Shown: positions 6,397 through 16,672, counted from the first letter of the stretch. The stretch is DNA of 64,000 bases from Acidobacteriota bacterium (GCA_011525365.1 WTGQ01000002.1:62001-126000); one strand, 5' to 3'. Notes: generated from the sequence alone by a model not told the origin. Program-made: numbers and translations.

Positions 6397-9000
6397 ATGA
6401 GACCCGGGTTCATCTTCAACCGCCGAAGCAGCCGCCGTGGCGGCCGGCGAGTGTTGGCGGCAACGCTCGCGACGGCGGCTGCCCTCCAGGCGTCGGCGTC
6501 GACGGCAGCGGCGGCGGAGCCCCAGGATCCGGCCGCACCCCGGCCGAACGTCGTCGTCGTGGTCGCGGACGACGTCGGTTTCACGGACCTGGGCGCGTAC
6601 GGCAGCGAGATTCGCACTCCCCACATCGACGCGATCGCCTCGCGCGGCGTCCTCTTCACGAACTTCCACGCCTCGCCGATGTGCTCGCCGTCGCGGGCCA
6701 TGCTGCTCACCGGGGTCGACTCGCACCCGACCGACGTTGCCAGCCTGCATGTGGCCACGCCGCTTCGTCATCGCGGCCGACCCGGCTACCGAGGCGAGTT
6801 GAGCACGGACGTGGTCACGATCGCCAGTCGCCTGCGCGCCGCCGGCTACCGCACCTACCTGAGCGGCAAGTGGAACCTCGGCCACGGTCCGACCTCGCTG
6901 CCCAGCGCGCGCGGGTTCGATCGCACGTTCGCGCTTGACGCCACCGGCGCCGACAACTTCGAGAAGAAGCCCTACCTGCCCATCTACGGGGAGCCTCCCT
7001 GGTTCGCCGACGGCGAGCCGACCGACCTGCCGGACGACTTCTACTCGTCGGAGCACCTCGTGGACAAGCTCGTCGAGTTCATCGACACGGACCGGGTCGC
7101 GGATGGGGAGCGACAGCCGTTCTTCGCCTACCTCGCCTTCCAGGCGGTCCACCTGCCGGTTCAGGCGCCGCGTGAGTTCATCGAAGGCTACGAGGGCGTG
7201 TACGACGAAGGGTGGGACGCGCTGCGCAGGGAGCGTCATCGCCGCGCCGTCGAAGCGGGTGTCTTTCCGTCCGGCGCGGCGCCGTCGACCACGCCCGAAC
7301 AGGCGGACTGGGACGCTCTCTCGCCCGACGAGAAGGCGTTCGCCGCCAAGAACATGGCGGTCAACGCGGCGATGCTCGAAGCGATGGACCATCACTTCGG
7401 GCGGTTAGTCGAGTACCTCGGGAACGAGGGACTCCTGGAGAACACCGTCTTCGTCGTGCTGTCCGACAACGGTCCGGAGGCGGGCGACCCGGGCCAGAGC
7501 GGTCAGTTCGACCGGTGGGCGGAACGCGTCGGTTACCGCCGCGACTTCGAGACGCTCGGCGAGAAGGGGAGCTACGGCATCATCGGCCCGCACTTCGCAC
7601 GGGCGGCGGCCGCTCCGCTCGCGTACTACAAGTTCCACGGCGGCGAAGGAGGAATCCGCGTTCCCCTGATCATCGCCGGGCCGGGGGTGGAGGCGCGGGG
7701 GATCGCTGCGGCCTTCACCTTCGTGACGGACCTCGTTCCCACGATTCTCGAGCTCACCGGCGCGGGCGACGCCACGCCGTCCGGCAAGCACCCAATCGAT
7801 GGCCGCAGCCTGGCCCCGGCGCTGCGCGATCCTTCGGCCCTGGTCCATCCGCCGCATGAGGCGGTCGGCTTCGAGACTGCGGGCCACAGGGGCGTCTTCA
7901 AGGGCGACCACAAGCTCGTCCGCGTCGGTGCTCCCGTCGGCGACGGCCGCTGGCGCCTCTTCGATCTCGCGAACGACCCGGGCGAGACCCGCGATCTGGC
8001 CGCGGAACAACCCGAGCGCTTCGCCGGGATGCTGGCGGACTACGAGGCCTACGCGGCGCGCGTGGGGGTGCTCGAAGTCCCGGCCTTCTACTCGCCGACT
8101 CGACAGCTGGCGATCAACTACCTCTACGACCGTGCAAAGGAGACCTTCATGAAGACCAGGGTATGGACCGGAGCAGGGCTGGCCGTCGTCGTTCTGGCGG
8201 CCGCCGTCTGGCTGGGATTGCCGAGAGTGCTCGTTGGTTTGGGCCTTCACGCCCACTACGAGATTCCCGCGATCGATCTGGCCGGCCACCGCGCCCTCAT
8301 CGTGACCACCAGCCACGACACGCTGGGCGACTCGGGCAAGGCGACCGGCGTCTGGGCGTCGGAGATGACGGTGCCTTACTACGCATTCACGGACGCCGGA
8401 ATGACGGTCGACGTGGCGAGCATCCAGGGCGGCGCCATCCCGGTCGAGCGCCAGTCCGTTCGGTGGCCGGTGGCCACGCCGGAGGACAAGCGCTATCTCC
8501 GGGATGTGGAGTTTCAATCCAGGGTCGAGAACTCGCTGGCGATCGCCGACGTGGACGGCGGCGCCTACGACATCGTGTTTCTAGCCGGCGGCTGGGGCGC
8601 CGCGTACGACCTCGGCCAGTCGGAAGAACTGGGCAGGAAGGTCAGCGAGGCGTACGCCCGCGAATCCGTGGTCGGCGGCGTGTGCCACGGTCCGTTGGGA
8701 CTGCTTCAGGCGGTGACTCCGGGCGGAGAACCTCTGGTGCGGGGCCGCCGCGTCTCGGCCGTTTCGGACAAGCAGATCGAGGAGCTCGGCATCACCTTCA
8801 CCCCGATGCACCCGGAGCGGGACCTGCGGGCCGCCGGAGCGCTGTTCGAGAGCGAGACCCGGTTTCGCGACATGCTCGCGAGCCGGGTCGTCGTCGACGG
8901 ACGCCTTGTGACCGGTCAGAACCAGAACAGCGGCGCCGAAACGGCACATCGCATGATGGAGGTTCTGCAGGGGTCGGCGCCGGCCTACCCCGAGAAGTAG
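6397..9000 (+). CDS. Sulfatase fused to a membrane segment and DJ-1/PfpI-like domain
   Basis: The single 867-residue frame holds two proteins. Residues 1 to about 580 are an exported formylglycine sulfatase: an Arg-rich signal sequence, NVVVVVADDVGFTDLG with the metal-binding Asp pair, and CSPSR with C96 as the residue converted to formylglycine. They would remove sulfate esters from glycans or other sulfated compounds. From M585 there is a short basic stretch, a hydrophobic helix of about 25 residues and a DJ-1/PfpI domain with GGVCHGPLGLL (C763-H764 nucleophile pair), as in glyoxalase III/Hsp31-like proteins. AAAGGAG sits six bases before ATG 8149, so the second half may also be made separately. 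The end overlaps the convergent symporter gene by 16 bases. Such a fusion is unusual. Confidence 0.8.
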   Translation: MRPGFIFNRRSSRRGGRRVLAATLATAAALQASASTAAAAEPQDPAAPRPNVVVVVADDVGFTDLGAYGSEIRTPHIDAIASRGVLFTNFHASPMCSPSRAMLLTGVDSHPTDVASLHVATPLRHRGRPGYRGELSTDVVTIASRLRAAGYRTYLSGKWNLGHGPTSLPSARGFDRTFALDATGADNFEKKPYLPIYGEPPWFADGEPTDLPDDFYSSEHLVDKLVEFIDTDRVADGERQPFFAYLAFQAVHLPVQAPREFIEGYEGVYDEGWDALRRERHRRAVEAGVFPSGAAPSTTPEQADWDALSPDEKAFAAKNMAVNAAMLEAMDHHFGRLVEYLGNEGLLENTVFVVLSDNGPEAGDPGQSGQFDRWAERVGYRRDFETLGEKGSYGIIGPHFARAAAAPLAYYKFHGGEGGIRVPLIIAGPGVEARGIAAAFTFVTDLVPTILELTGAGDATPSGKHPIDGRSLAPALRDPSALVHPPHEAVGFETAGHRGVFKGDHKLVRVGAPVGDGRWRLFDLANDPGETRDLAAEQPERFAGMLADYEAYAARVGVLEVPAFYSPTRQLAINYLYDRAKETFMKTRVWTGAGLAVVVLAAAVWLGLPRVLVGLGLHAHYEIPAIDLAGHRALIVTTSHDTLGDSGKATGVWASEMTVPYYAFTDAGMTVDVASIQGGAIPVERQSVRWPVATPEDKRYLRDVEFQSRVENSLAIADVDGGAYDIVFLAGGWGAAYDLGQSEELGRKVSEAYARESVVGGVCHGPLGLLQAVTPGGEPLVRGRRVSAVSDKQIEELGITFTPMHPERDLRAAGALFESETRFRDMLASRVVVDGRLVTGQNQNSGAETAHRMMEVLQGSAPAYPEK
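8136..8151 (+). promoter_or_regulatory. Internal ribosome-binding site and in-frame ATG within the sulfatase/DJ-1 frame
   Basis: AAAGGAG at 8136-8142 is separated by six bases from ATG 8149-8151. The new start would give MKTRVWTG followed by a hydrophobic helix, which reads like a normal signal anchor. This suggests a separately translated membrane-bound DJ-1-like protein of about 283 residues in addition to, or instead of, the fusion. Confidence 0.5.
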
Positions 9001-10616
9001 ACCATCACCGCGGCGACGATCAAGACCAGCACTACGGACAGCGTCCGGTCCAGCCGTCGCTTGGCCGGGTCGGACTCGGCGAGGAGCTCGGCGTTGCCCG
9101 CGCGGCTCCAGGTCAGGCCGGCGACGCGCTGCTCGGAGGGCGGCGGGAACCAGAGGCTCACCGCGACCAGCACGGCCGCGCAGATCAGGAACAGGAAGAT
9201 CGCGACGTGCATGAAGTTGATGTCGGCGAAGGTGTAGAGGAAGCCGCTGAGGCTGTCCTTGTTGAGCTCCGCCACCAGCCGACCCATGCCAAGAACGAAG
9301 CCGACGGCCAGTGACGCGATCGCGCCCTGGGCGTTGAGGCGCTTCCAGAACAGTCCCAGCAGGAAGACCGCGGTGATCGGCGGCGAGATGTAGCCCTGGA
9401 CGCTCTGGAGGTACTGGTAGAGCGTGCCGGAGATGTTCTGCATCAACGGGATCCAGAGCAGGCCCAGGCCCACCAGTCCGACGGTGGCCGTCTGCCCGAC
9501 CAGGACCAGGCGGCGCTCCGAGACGCCGGGGTGGAGCTTCTTGTAGATGTCGATCGTGATCAGCGTCGAGCAGGAGTTGAAGACGGAGGAGAGGCTGCTC
9601 ATCAGGGCCGCCAGCAGGCCCGCGACCACGAGCCCCCGGAAGCCGGCCGGCAGCAGCGCCACGACCAGGGCGGGCAGCGCCTGGTCGGAGGAGGCGAGTT
9701 CGAGCTTGCCGGACTGTGACAGGCAGTAGGCGATCACGCCGGGCACCACGAACAGGAACAGCGGCAACTGCTTGAGGAAGCCGGCGAAGATCGTGCCGCG
9801 CCGGGCGTCGTCGATGCCGCGGGCGGAGAGCGCGCGCTGGACGATGAACTGGTCGGTGCACCAGTACCAGACGGCGATGATCGGAGCGCCGAAGGCGATG
9901 CCGGTCCATGGGAAGTCGGGGTCGGACATCGGCTTCCACATGTCGAAGAAGCCGTCGCCGGCGGTCTCGACCATGACCCGCCAGCCGCCGAGTTCGGCGA
10001 GTCCTAGGATCGTCACCGTGGAGGCGCCGACGATCAGGACGATGGCCTGCAGCAGGTCGGTGTAGACGACGGCGCGGAGACCGCCGAGCACGGTGTAGAC
10101 CCCCGTGATGACGACGACCACCAGGGCGCCGGTCCAGAAGTTGATCCCCATCAGGGTCTCGAAGACGACGCCGCCCGCGTAGATCGTCACCGAGATCTTG
10201 GTCAGCACGTAGCCGATGACCGAGATCACCGAGAGGTACCAGCGCGCCGCGGGCGAGTAGCGCCGCTCCAGGAACTCGGGCATCGTGAAGATGCCGCTCT
10301 TGACGTAGAACGGCACGAAGAGCCAGCCGAGAATGAGCAGGATGAGCGAGGCCTGGAGCTCGAACTGGCCGAGGACCAGGCCGCTCTCGGCGCCGGTCCC
10401 GGCCAGGCCGACGAGGTGCTCGGAGCCGATGTTCGAGGCGAAGAGGGAGGCGCCGACGACGAACCAGCCGACGTTGCGGCCGGCCAGGAAGTAGCTCGAC
10501 GAAGTGCGCTCGCCGTGCCGGACGCGCCTGATCGCCCAGAGGGCGATGGCGAAGACGCCGGCGAAGTAGAGGGCGACGACGGTCCAGTCGAGGGTGGTGA
10601 TCTTCGCCGTCAGCAT
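8985..10616 (-). CDS. Sodium:solute symporter (SSS family, SGLT-like)
   Basis: The 543-residue inner-membrane protein has about 14 hydrophobic helices. Characteristic SSS blocks are SSSYFLAGRNVGWFVVGAS, FASNIGSEHLVGLAG, the YTVLGGLRAVVYTD segment of helix 5-6 and WYWCTDQFIVQRALSAR. The last is the form seen in sugar-transporting vSGLT-like members and predicts Na+-coupled uptake of a sugar. It lies 16 bases downstream of the GH3 glucosidase gene in the same orientation and so probably imports its product. The 3' end overlaps the convergent sulfatase/DJ-1 frame. Confidence 0.88.
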   Translation of the reverse strand: MLTAKITTLDWTVVALYFAGVFAIALWAIRRVRHGERTSSSYFLAGRNVGWFVVGASLFASNIGSEHLVGLAGTGAESGLVLGQFELQASLILLILGWLFVPFYVKSGIFTMPEFLERRYSPAARWYLSVISVIGYVLTKISVTIYAGGVVFETLMGINFWTGALVVVVITGVYTVLGGLRAVVYTDLLQAIVLIVGASTVTILGLAELGGWRVMVETAGDGFFDMWKPMSDPDFPWTGIAFGAPIIAVWYWCTDQFIVQRALSARGIDDARRGTIFAGFLKQLPLFLFVVPGVIAYCLSQSGKLELASSDQALPALVVALLPAGFRGLVVAGLLAALMSSLSSVFNSCSTLITIDIYKKLHPGVSERRLVLVGQTATVGLVGLGLLWIPLMQNISGTLYQYLQSVQGYISPPITAVFLLGLFWKRLNAQGAIASLAVGFVLGMGRLVAELNKDSLSGFLYTFADINFMHVAIFLFLICAAVLVAVSLWFPPPSEQRVAGLTWSRAGNAELLAESDPAKRRLDRTLSVVLVLIVAAVMVYFSG

Positions 10617-10632
10617 GGCGTGTTCTCCGCGC

Positions 10633-13179
10633 TCAGCAACCGGCCGTCAGCGCGGCGGGATCGGCGGGTGCGATCGCGATGCGTGAGAAACGAAGCGTGA
10701 ACGGCCTGTCCGTCGTGATCAGGAAGGGTGTGTCGATGCGGTCCATCTCGGCGCCGGAGTCCTCGAAGCAGCGGAGGGGAATCTGCAGAGTGTCCCATGC
10801 TCCTTCGGGCACGCCCGCGAAGATGGGCGAGACGAGGAGACCGCCGGTACACGGGTAGCCGCAGTCCATCCGCATCTGGACTCGCCCAGCGGGCGCCTGC
10901 TCCACCAGGAAGTCGATCTCGAGAGTCATGCCATCAGCCGTTTCGGCGCGCAGGTCGATGGGATTCGACTGGAGGTAGATCTGGGCCTCGTTGCGGCCTC
11001 GCCACTCCGCCTTCCTCGCATCTTCCTGGACGTTGCGGTCCACCGCCGAGAGCACGACGCCGGATACGCGGCGGCGGGTCTGGCCGCGGCCGTCGGGGGC
11101 GGTAACCCGCCAGTCCGCCTCGTCGCCCACGTAGAACTGCCACCCTTCCGCCGTCCGTCCTTCGAACAGAACGCGGTCTGCTGTCCCGCCTGCATCCGTC
11201 GTGCGCACTGGCATGGCTCCGGCCGGACGCGTCTCGTCCAGTTCGGGGAGATCGCCGTCGTCGGCGTAGGTCAGGCCGTAGCCGTAGGGGAAGAGCGGAT
11301 CGTAGTCGGGGTCGCCGACGTTGAGGACCGTCTGATCCAGGGAGCGTGGCCAGGAGAAGGAGAGCTTGCCCCGGAAGTCGTGGGCGCTGCCGCCGTCGGC
11401 CGCGCCGAAGATGACGTCGGCGACGCCGCCGCCCTCGGAGCCCGGCAGCCAGGCGGCGACGAAGGCGTCGGAGGCGTTGATCTCCGGGTTCGTCCACAGC
11501 GGGCGCCCGGACAGGAAGATCGTGACGACCGGAATGCCGGCGGCCCGGAGCCTCCCCATCAACTCGACGTCGGACTTGTCCGCCGGGCTGTACTCGAGGC
11601 TCGTCACATCGCCCTGGCCCTCGGCGTATGGCGTCTCGCCGGTCACGTAGATGGCGGCGTCCGGCAGCTCGCCGCTGTACGCGCATCCCTGGCAGAGAAC
11701 GGCCCGCCCGCCCGCTGCCTCGACGGTCCGTTCGATGCCGGTCCAGATCGAGGTGGCGCCCGGGAAGTCGTCGTTCGTGTTCTCCGTTCCCTGCCAGGTC
11801 AGCGTCCAGCCGCCGCTCTGCCGGCCGATGTCGTCGGCCGCGGGACCCGCGACCAGGACGAGCGACGTCGGAGACAGTGGCAGCAGGCCGTCGTCGTTCT
11901 TCAGCAGGACGAGGGACTCGCGCACCGCCTGCCGGGCCACCTCGCGATGCTCGGGAGCGCCCAGCAACTCGAAGCGTCCGCCGAGCGCCCGTTCGGACGG
12001 CCGGCCGCTGTCGAGCAGGCCGGCGCGAGCCTTGACGCGCAGGATGCGCCGCACCGCGTCGTCGAGCCTCTCCTCGGGAATCGCGCCGGAGCGCACCTGC
12101 CGGAGCGTGTTCCGGTGGAGCGCCCTCCAGTCTTCGGGGACCATGAACAGATCGAGGCCGGCTCGAAGCGTGTCGGCGCAGCTCTCGTTCGTGCAGTTCG
12201 GCAACTGGCCGTGGCCGTTCCAGTCGCCGACGACGAGCCCGTCGAACGCCATCCGGCCCTTGAGCACGTCCGTCAGCAGTTCGCTGTGGCCATGCAACTT
12301 GCGGCCGTGCCAACTGCTGAACGAGGCCATCACCGCCTGCGCGCCGGCATCGAGCGCGGCGACGTAGGGAGCGCCGTGGATGTCGCGGAGGTCCGCCTCG
12401 CTCGCCCGCGTGTCTCCCTGATCGTGGCCCTCGAACGTGCCGCCGTCGCCGAGGAAGTGCTTCGCCGTGGCGATCACCCGCTCCTCGCCCAGGAAGTCCG
12501 GGCTGCCGACCGCGCCCTGGAGGCCCTCGACAAGGGCGCGCGCGTAGTCGACGACGATCTCGGGGTCTTCCGAGTAGCTCTCGTAAGTGCGTCCCCAGCG
12601 ATCGTCCCGGGCCACCGCGACGGTCGGCCCGAAGTTCCAGTCCAGGCCGGTGGCGAGCACCTCGCGGGCCGTGACCTCGCCGATGCGGCGGATCAGGTCC
12701 GGATTCCGCGCCGCGCCGAGCCCGATGTTGTGGGGGAAGATCGTGGCGCCGATCACGTTGTTGTGGCCGTGTACCGCGTCCACGCCCCAGATCACGGGAA
12801 TGCCGACGCCGCCGTCGGACGTGTCGGTCGAGGCTTCGTGGAACGCGTCGGCCAGCGCCAGCCAGCTCTCCGGCGAGGCGTGCTTGTTCTCGTTGGGAAA
12901 CGAGCCGCCGCCGTTCAGCACCGAGCCCAGGTCGTAGCGCCGCACGTCCCGCGGCGTGACCGAGCGGATTTCCGCCTGGATGACCTGCCCGACCTTCTCG
13001 CGGAGGGTCATCCGCTCGAGCAGAACGTCGACCCGCGCTTCGAGTTCGGGATCGGCCGGCAGCGGCGGAGTCAGTTCAGGCCAGAGGTCGGCGCGAACCT
13101 CGGGAGCCGGAGCCTGCTGCGCCTGCGCTGGACCCGCAAGGGCGATTGCCAGCGCAAGCGCGAGCAGAGAAGCCGTCAC
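10633..13179 (-). CDS. Glycoside hydrolase family 3 exo-beta-glucosidase (ExoP-like), exported
   Basis: The 848-residue protein carries a signal peptide (hydrophobic run ending GPAQAQ), then the GH3 N-terminal barrel with KHFLGDGGTFEGHDQG and the nucleophile Asp at about D319 (LVVGDWNGHG). The GH3 C-terminal domain follows, and a final module of about 180 residues resembles the carbohydrate-binding ExoP-type tail (exo-1,3/1,4-beta-glucanases). It would release glucose from beta-glucans in the periplasm or outside the cell. It sits between the TonB receptor and the symporter, an arrangement of import, cleavage and uptake. The linkage specificity is not decided by sequence. Confidence 0.88.
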   Translation of the reverse strand: MTASLLALALAIALAGPAQAQQAPAPEVRADLWPELTPPLPADPELEARVDVLLERMTLREKVGQVIQAEIRSVTPRDVRRYDLGSVLNGGGSFPNENKHASPESWLALADAFHEASTDTSDGGVGIPVIWGVDAVHGHNNVIGATIFPHNIGLGAARNPDLIRRIGEVTAREVLATGLDWNFGPTVAVARDDRWGRTYESYSEDPEIVVDYARALVEGLQGAVGSPDFLGEERVIATAKHFLGDGGTFEGHDQGDTRASEADLRDIHGAPYVAALDAGAQAVMASFSSWHGRKLHGHSELLTDVLKGRMAFDGLVVGDWNGHGQLPNCTNESCADTLRAGLDLFMVPEDWRALHRNTLRQVRSGAIPEERLDDAVRRILRVKARAGLLDSGRPSERALGGRFELLGAPEHREVARQAVRESLVLLKNDDGLLPLSPTSLVLVAGPAADDIGRQSGGWTLTWQGTENTNDDFPGATSIWTGIERTVEAAGGRAVLCQGCAYSGELPDAAIYVTGETPYAEGQGDVTSLEYSPADKSDVELMGRLRAAGIPVVTIFLSGRPLWTNPEINASDAFVAAWLPGSEGGGVADVIFGAADGGSAHDFRGKLSFSWPRSLDQTVLNVGDPDYDPLFPYGYGLTYADDGDLPELDETRPAGAMPVRTTDAGGTADRVLFEGRTAEGWQFYVGDEADWRVTAPDGRGQTRRRVSGVVLSAVDRNVQEDARKAEWRGRNEAQIYLQSNPIDLRAETADGMTLEIDFLVEQAPAGRVQMRMDCGYPCTGGLLVSPIFAGVPEGAWDTLQIPLRCFEDSGAEMDRIDTPFLITTDRPFTLRFSRIAIAPADPAALTAGC

Positions 13180-13210
13180 GACGTGGAGTCGTCCGTTCCC
13201 GGCGTCCGTT

Positions 13211-16200
13211 CTAGAACAACAGCTTGAAGCCGAGCTGAATCTGCCTCGGGTCGCGGGCCGCCTGGGCCTGACCGAAGTTGTTCGGCAGGGTGTAGCCGGT
13301 GATCGTCCGACGCTCCGTGGCGACGTCGCTGTCGTAGGTGACGCTGCTCGGGTTCATCACCGAGTTGATACCGACGAAGTTGTCGCGGTTCGTCACGTTG
13401 AAGACCTCGAACCGGAACTGGCCGGTCACGCGGTCGGTGATGCGGATGTTCTTGGTCAGCGAGAAGTCGACCTGGAAGAAGTCCGCTCCTTCGCACACGC
13501 CGGGCCGGGTCGGGCTGAGCGTGCCGAGTTGCCAGCCGACCAGCGTGAAGGCATCGGGATTGATCACTTGCAGTCCGCTGCCGCCACAGGAGGCGCCGGT
13601 GAGGAGCGGCCGCATGTTCTCGGTGTAGCCGGTGCCGCCGGCGCCGTTGACCCCGGTCAGATTCCCGGTCCGTACCGTCAGGGCCTGCCCCGAGGAGTAC
13701 TGGACGATTCCGCCGAACTGCCAGGCACCGAACAGCGCCCGGACGAAGCCGCTCTGGTTCTCGAGCGTCGGCAGGTTGTGGAGCACGTTGGCGTTGAACA
13801 CGTGATCCCGATGCAGACCCGCGTAGCCCCAGTCGAGATCGGGGTTCTCGCGGTCCGTGATCTGACCGGCGAAGGCGCCGGCGCCCGCGTCGTTCAGCGG
13901 ATCGTTGGCCTTGAAGCTCGAGAGCGTGTACGAGGCCTGGAACTGCGAACCGTTGCCGTACCTCTGCACGTACTGCATCTGGAGACCGTCGTACTCGGAG
14001 GCGCCGTTCGATTCCCAGAACAGGATGCCGCCGTCACCGAAGACCGAGTACGGTCGCAGGGCGCCGCGCACACCGGCGCCGCCGTCACCCTCCGGAGCGG
14101 TGACGTACTCGAGCCGGTCCGGGATGCCGTTGCCGTTGTTGTCGCCCGAGGCCACCTGGTTGATGTCGGAACGCCGGGTGATGTGGCGCCCGCGGGTGCC
14201 GACGTAGGCGATCTCGATCGTGCTGCTGCGGCCGAGCCGCTGCTCCCAGGCCACGTTGAACTGCAGGTTGTACGGCGTCTGGAAGTTCGGGTCGATGCCC
14301 GTCTGCGGTCTTCCGAGGCCGCAATCGAGGCATGGCTGCGGCGCTTCGTCCAGCTTGCGGATGCCGTTCAGGCTGGAGCGGAAGGGCGGGTTGCCCGCGA
14401 ACTCGAGCTGGATGTTCACGCGGTCGCGCTGGAAGAACTGACCGAAGCCGGCCCGGACCACGCTCCTGCCGTTGCCGAAGATGTCGTAGGCCAGGCCGAG
14501 GCGCGGCGCGAAGTTGTCCGTGTCCGCGTCCACCAGCCCGCGGCCCGGACCGGTGGAGCCGCCCATCAGGCCCGCGTCGCCGCAGGGGTCCGTTCCCGGT
14601 ACCTGGATCAGACCGTTGCACGGGTCGCCGCCCAGGGCGGGATCGAACGTTCTCGGATCGAATGCCGCGATCAGGTCGTCGCTGGCGTAGGGCCACTTGT
14701 AGTTCGAGTAGCGGACCCCGTAGTCGAGGTTGAGGCGGGGGTTCACCTGCCAGGAGTCGGCGACGTAGAACTCGATGTCCTCCCAGTTCAACTCCGGAGT
14801 CGGCTGGTGCGAGTTCTCCGCGTAGCCGAACGTCATGTCCTGAAGCAGGAAGTCGGCCAGGATGTTGCCGGTGTTGGCGCCCCAGCCGTTGTGGCCGGTG
14901 CTCGGGCCCCAGAACTGCGGCGTCTCGGAAGCCGAGCTGCCCCCGATGTACTCCTTCTTCTTGTTCTCGCTGTAGAGGGCGCCCACCTTGAGCCAGTGTT
15001 TGCCGAAGACCTGCGAGTAGTCATCCTTGAGCACCATCAGGTCCTGCTTGTTCTCCCAGGGCGCGATGTTCCACAGCGCCCCGTAGCCGGCTGCGCCCCA
15101 GAACACCGGGTGGCTACGATCGGCGCCGCCCGTCTTGCCGTCGAAGATCGCGGGAATCGCCGCGTTGATCTGGCTGTTCAGCCCGGGATTCGTGCCGCCC
15201 CGGTTGAGGCTGATTTCGTTGCCCGAGAGGGAGAAGGTAATCGTGTTGACGCTGTCGTCGCCGATCGTCTGGCTGAGCTGGGCCACCAGCGACTGGCCGG
15301 GCTGGTCCCAGTTCGTGTCGACGGCGGGGTAGGGGTCGTCGCCCCACAGGCCGTTCGCCTCGCCGGCGTTCGGAGCGCCGTTGACCCAGTTGTCACGGGT
15401 GTAGCGGAGCATCAACCGGCTGCGATCCGTGGCGTCGTAGTCGAGCCGCAGGTTCGCCTGGTCCCAGTCGATCGGCGTCACGACGGCCTCGACCCAGTTG
15501 TTGCAACTGCCGGCGACCGGCGTCACGTTGGGCAGGGGGTAGAGATTCAGCATGCCCTGGCCGCCGGCGTTGATGCGGTCCGAGGGGATCACGTTGCCCG
15601 GGAAGGGCTGGCCCGTGGTCGGATCGGTCGGGATCGCCGGGGTGCACCCGGGGATCGACGGACCACTGAAGTCACCCGCGCGCTCGGCCGCGGTGGGCAC
15701 GAAGCCGGTGCGGGCGATGCCGCGCTCTTCCACGTTCCACTCGCCGGAGAGGAAGAAGTGCAGCTTGTCCTGCCGGATCGGGCCGCCGAGGGTGAAGCCG
15801 TAGTCCTGGCGGTCCAGCGGCTCCGTGTCCAGGCCGGCCTGCTCCAGGAAGTAGTTCGTCTCGTTCCAGGAATCGTCGCGCATGAACGTGTAGGCGCTGC
15901 CGCGGAACTCGTTCGTGCCGCCGCGCGTCACGATGTTGATCTGGCCGCCGGCGGCGCCTCCGAACTCGGGGCTGTAGCTGTTCCGGTGGATCTTGAACTC
16001 CTCGATCGCGTCGACCGAGGGGTAGATCAGGATGGTCCGGTTGGAGCCGATGTCGTTGTTGTTCGCGCCGTCGACCGTCCACAGGTTGCCGGTCGTGCCG
16101 CTACCGCTGATCGACAGGTCGACGCCGGCCAGGAGGCCCTTGTTCTTCGTGTCGAAGCCCTCGGGCGAACTCACGCCGGGCTGCAGGAGGGTCAACTGGA

Positions 16201-16651
16201 CGAAGTTGCGGCCGTTGAGGGGCAACTCCCGGATCTGCTCGCCGGTCATCAGGCCGGCGACTTCGCCGCTCATCGTCTCGACGGGAATGGCCTCGGCTTC
16301 GACCGTGATCGTCTCCGAGACGTCTCCGAGTTCAAGTTGCGCGTTCACCTCGCGCACGTCGGCGACGTTCAGTGCGACGTCGCTGATCACGGAAGACTTG
16401 AAGCCGTCGAGCGTGATCGTGATCTCGTACGCGCCGACCGGCAGGTCGCCGAAGGTGTAGATGCCGGAAGGGTTGGTGAACGTCGTCCGGTTGAGACCGG
16501 TTTCGGTCCCTTCCAGGTTCACCGTGGCGCCGGGCAAGGCGTCTCCGCTTGGGTCGGTGACGGTGCCTCGGATGCTGGCCGTGAACCGCTGCGCCGCGAG
16601 GGGCGCCGCCAGCAGCGAGAGGATGAGAATGAGGGCGAGTCTTCGTGCCAT
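13211..16651 (-). CDS. TonB-dependent outer-membrane receptor, Oar-like with carboxypeptidase-regulatory N-terminus
   Basis: The 1146-residue product starts with a signal peptide (RRLALILILSLLAAPLAAQ). A CarboxypepD_reg-like beta-sandwich follows (GTVTDPSGDALPGATVNLEG), then a plug domain (LPLNGRNFVQLTLLQPGV) and a large 22-strand-type barrel ending in LGFKLLF. AAGGAGGT stands nine bases before the ATG. The family moves large substrates such as oligosaccharides with TonB energy. Upstream are a strong promoter and two LacI-type operators shared with the divergent lacI gene, so expression is probably induced by sugar. No SusD partner is present. Confidence 0.9.
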   Translation of the reverse strand: MARRLALILILSLLAAPLAAQRFTASIRGTVTDPSGDALPGATVNLEGTETGLNRTTFTNPSGIYTFGDLPVGAYEITITLDGFKSSVISDVALNVADVREVNAQLELGDVSETITVEAEAIPVETMSGEVAGLMTGEQIRELPLNGRNFVQLTLLQPGVSSPEGFDTKNKGLLAGVDLSISGSGTTGNLWTVDGANNNDIGSNRTILIYPSVDAIEEFKIHRNSYSPEFGGAAGGQINIVTRGGTNEFRGSAYTFMRDDSWNETNYFLEQAGLDTEPLDRQDYGFTLGGPIRQDKLHFFLSGEWNVEERGIARTGFVPTAAERAGDFSGPSIPGCTPAIPTDPTTGQPFPGNVIPSDRINAGGQGMLNLYPLPNVTPVAGSCNNWVEAVVTPIDWDQANLRLDYDATDRSRLMLRYTRDNWVNGAPNAGEANGLWGDDPYPAVDTNWDQPGQSLVAQLSQTIGDDSVNTITFSLSGNEISLNRGGTNPGLNSQINAAIPAIFDGKTGGADRSHPVFWGAAGYGALWNIAPWENKQDLMVLKDDYSQVFGKHWLKVGALYSENKKKEYIGGSSASETPQFWGPSTGHNGWGANTGNILADFLLQDMTFGYAENSHQPTPELNWEDIEFYVADSWQVNPRLNLDYGVRYSNYKWPYASDDLIAAFDPRTFDPALGGDPCNGLIQVPGTDPCGDAGLMGGSTGPGRGLVDADTDNFAPRLGLAYDIFGNGRSVVRAGFGQFFQRDRVNIQLEFAGNPPFRSSLNGIRKLDEAPQPCLDCGLGRPQTGIDPNFQTPYNLQFNVAWEQRLGRSSTIEIAYVGTRGRHITRRSDINQVASGDNNGNGIPDRLEYVTAPEGDGGAGVRGALRPYSVFGDGGILFWESNGASEYDGLQMQYVQRYGNGSQFQASYTLSSFKANDPLNDAGAGAFAGQITDRENPDLDWGYAGLHRDHVFNANVLHNLPTLENQSGFVRALFGAWQFGGIVQYSSGQALTVRTGNLTGVNGAGGTGYTENMRPLLTGASCGGSGLQVINPDAFTLVGWQLGTLSPTRPGVCEGADFFQVDFSLTKNIRITDRVTGQFRFEVFNVTNRDNFVGINSVMNPSSVTYDSDVATERRTITGYTLPNNFGQAQAARDPRQIQLGFKLLF

Positions 16652-16672
16652 GGACGTTGTACCTCCTTGAGG

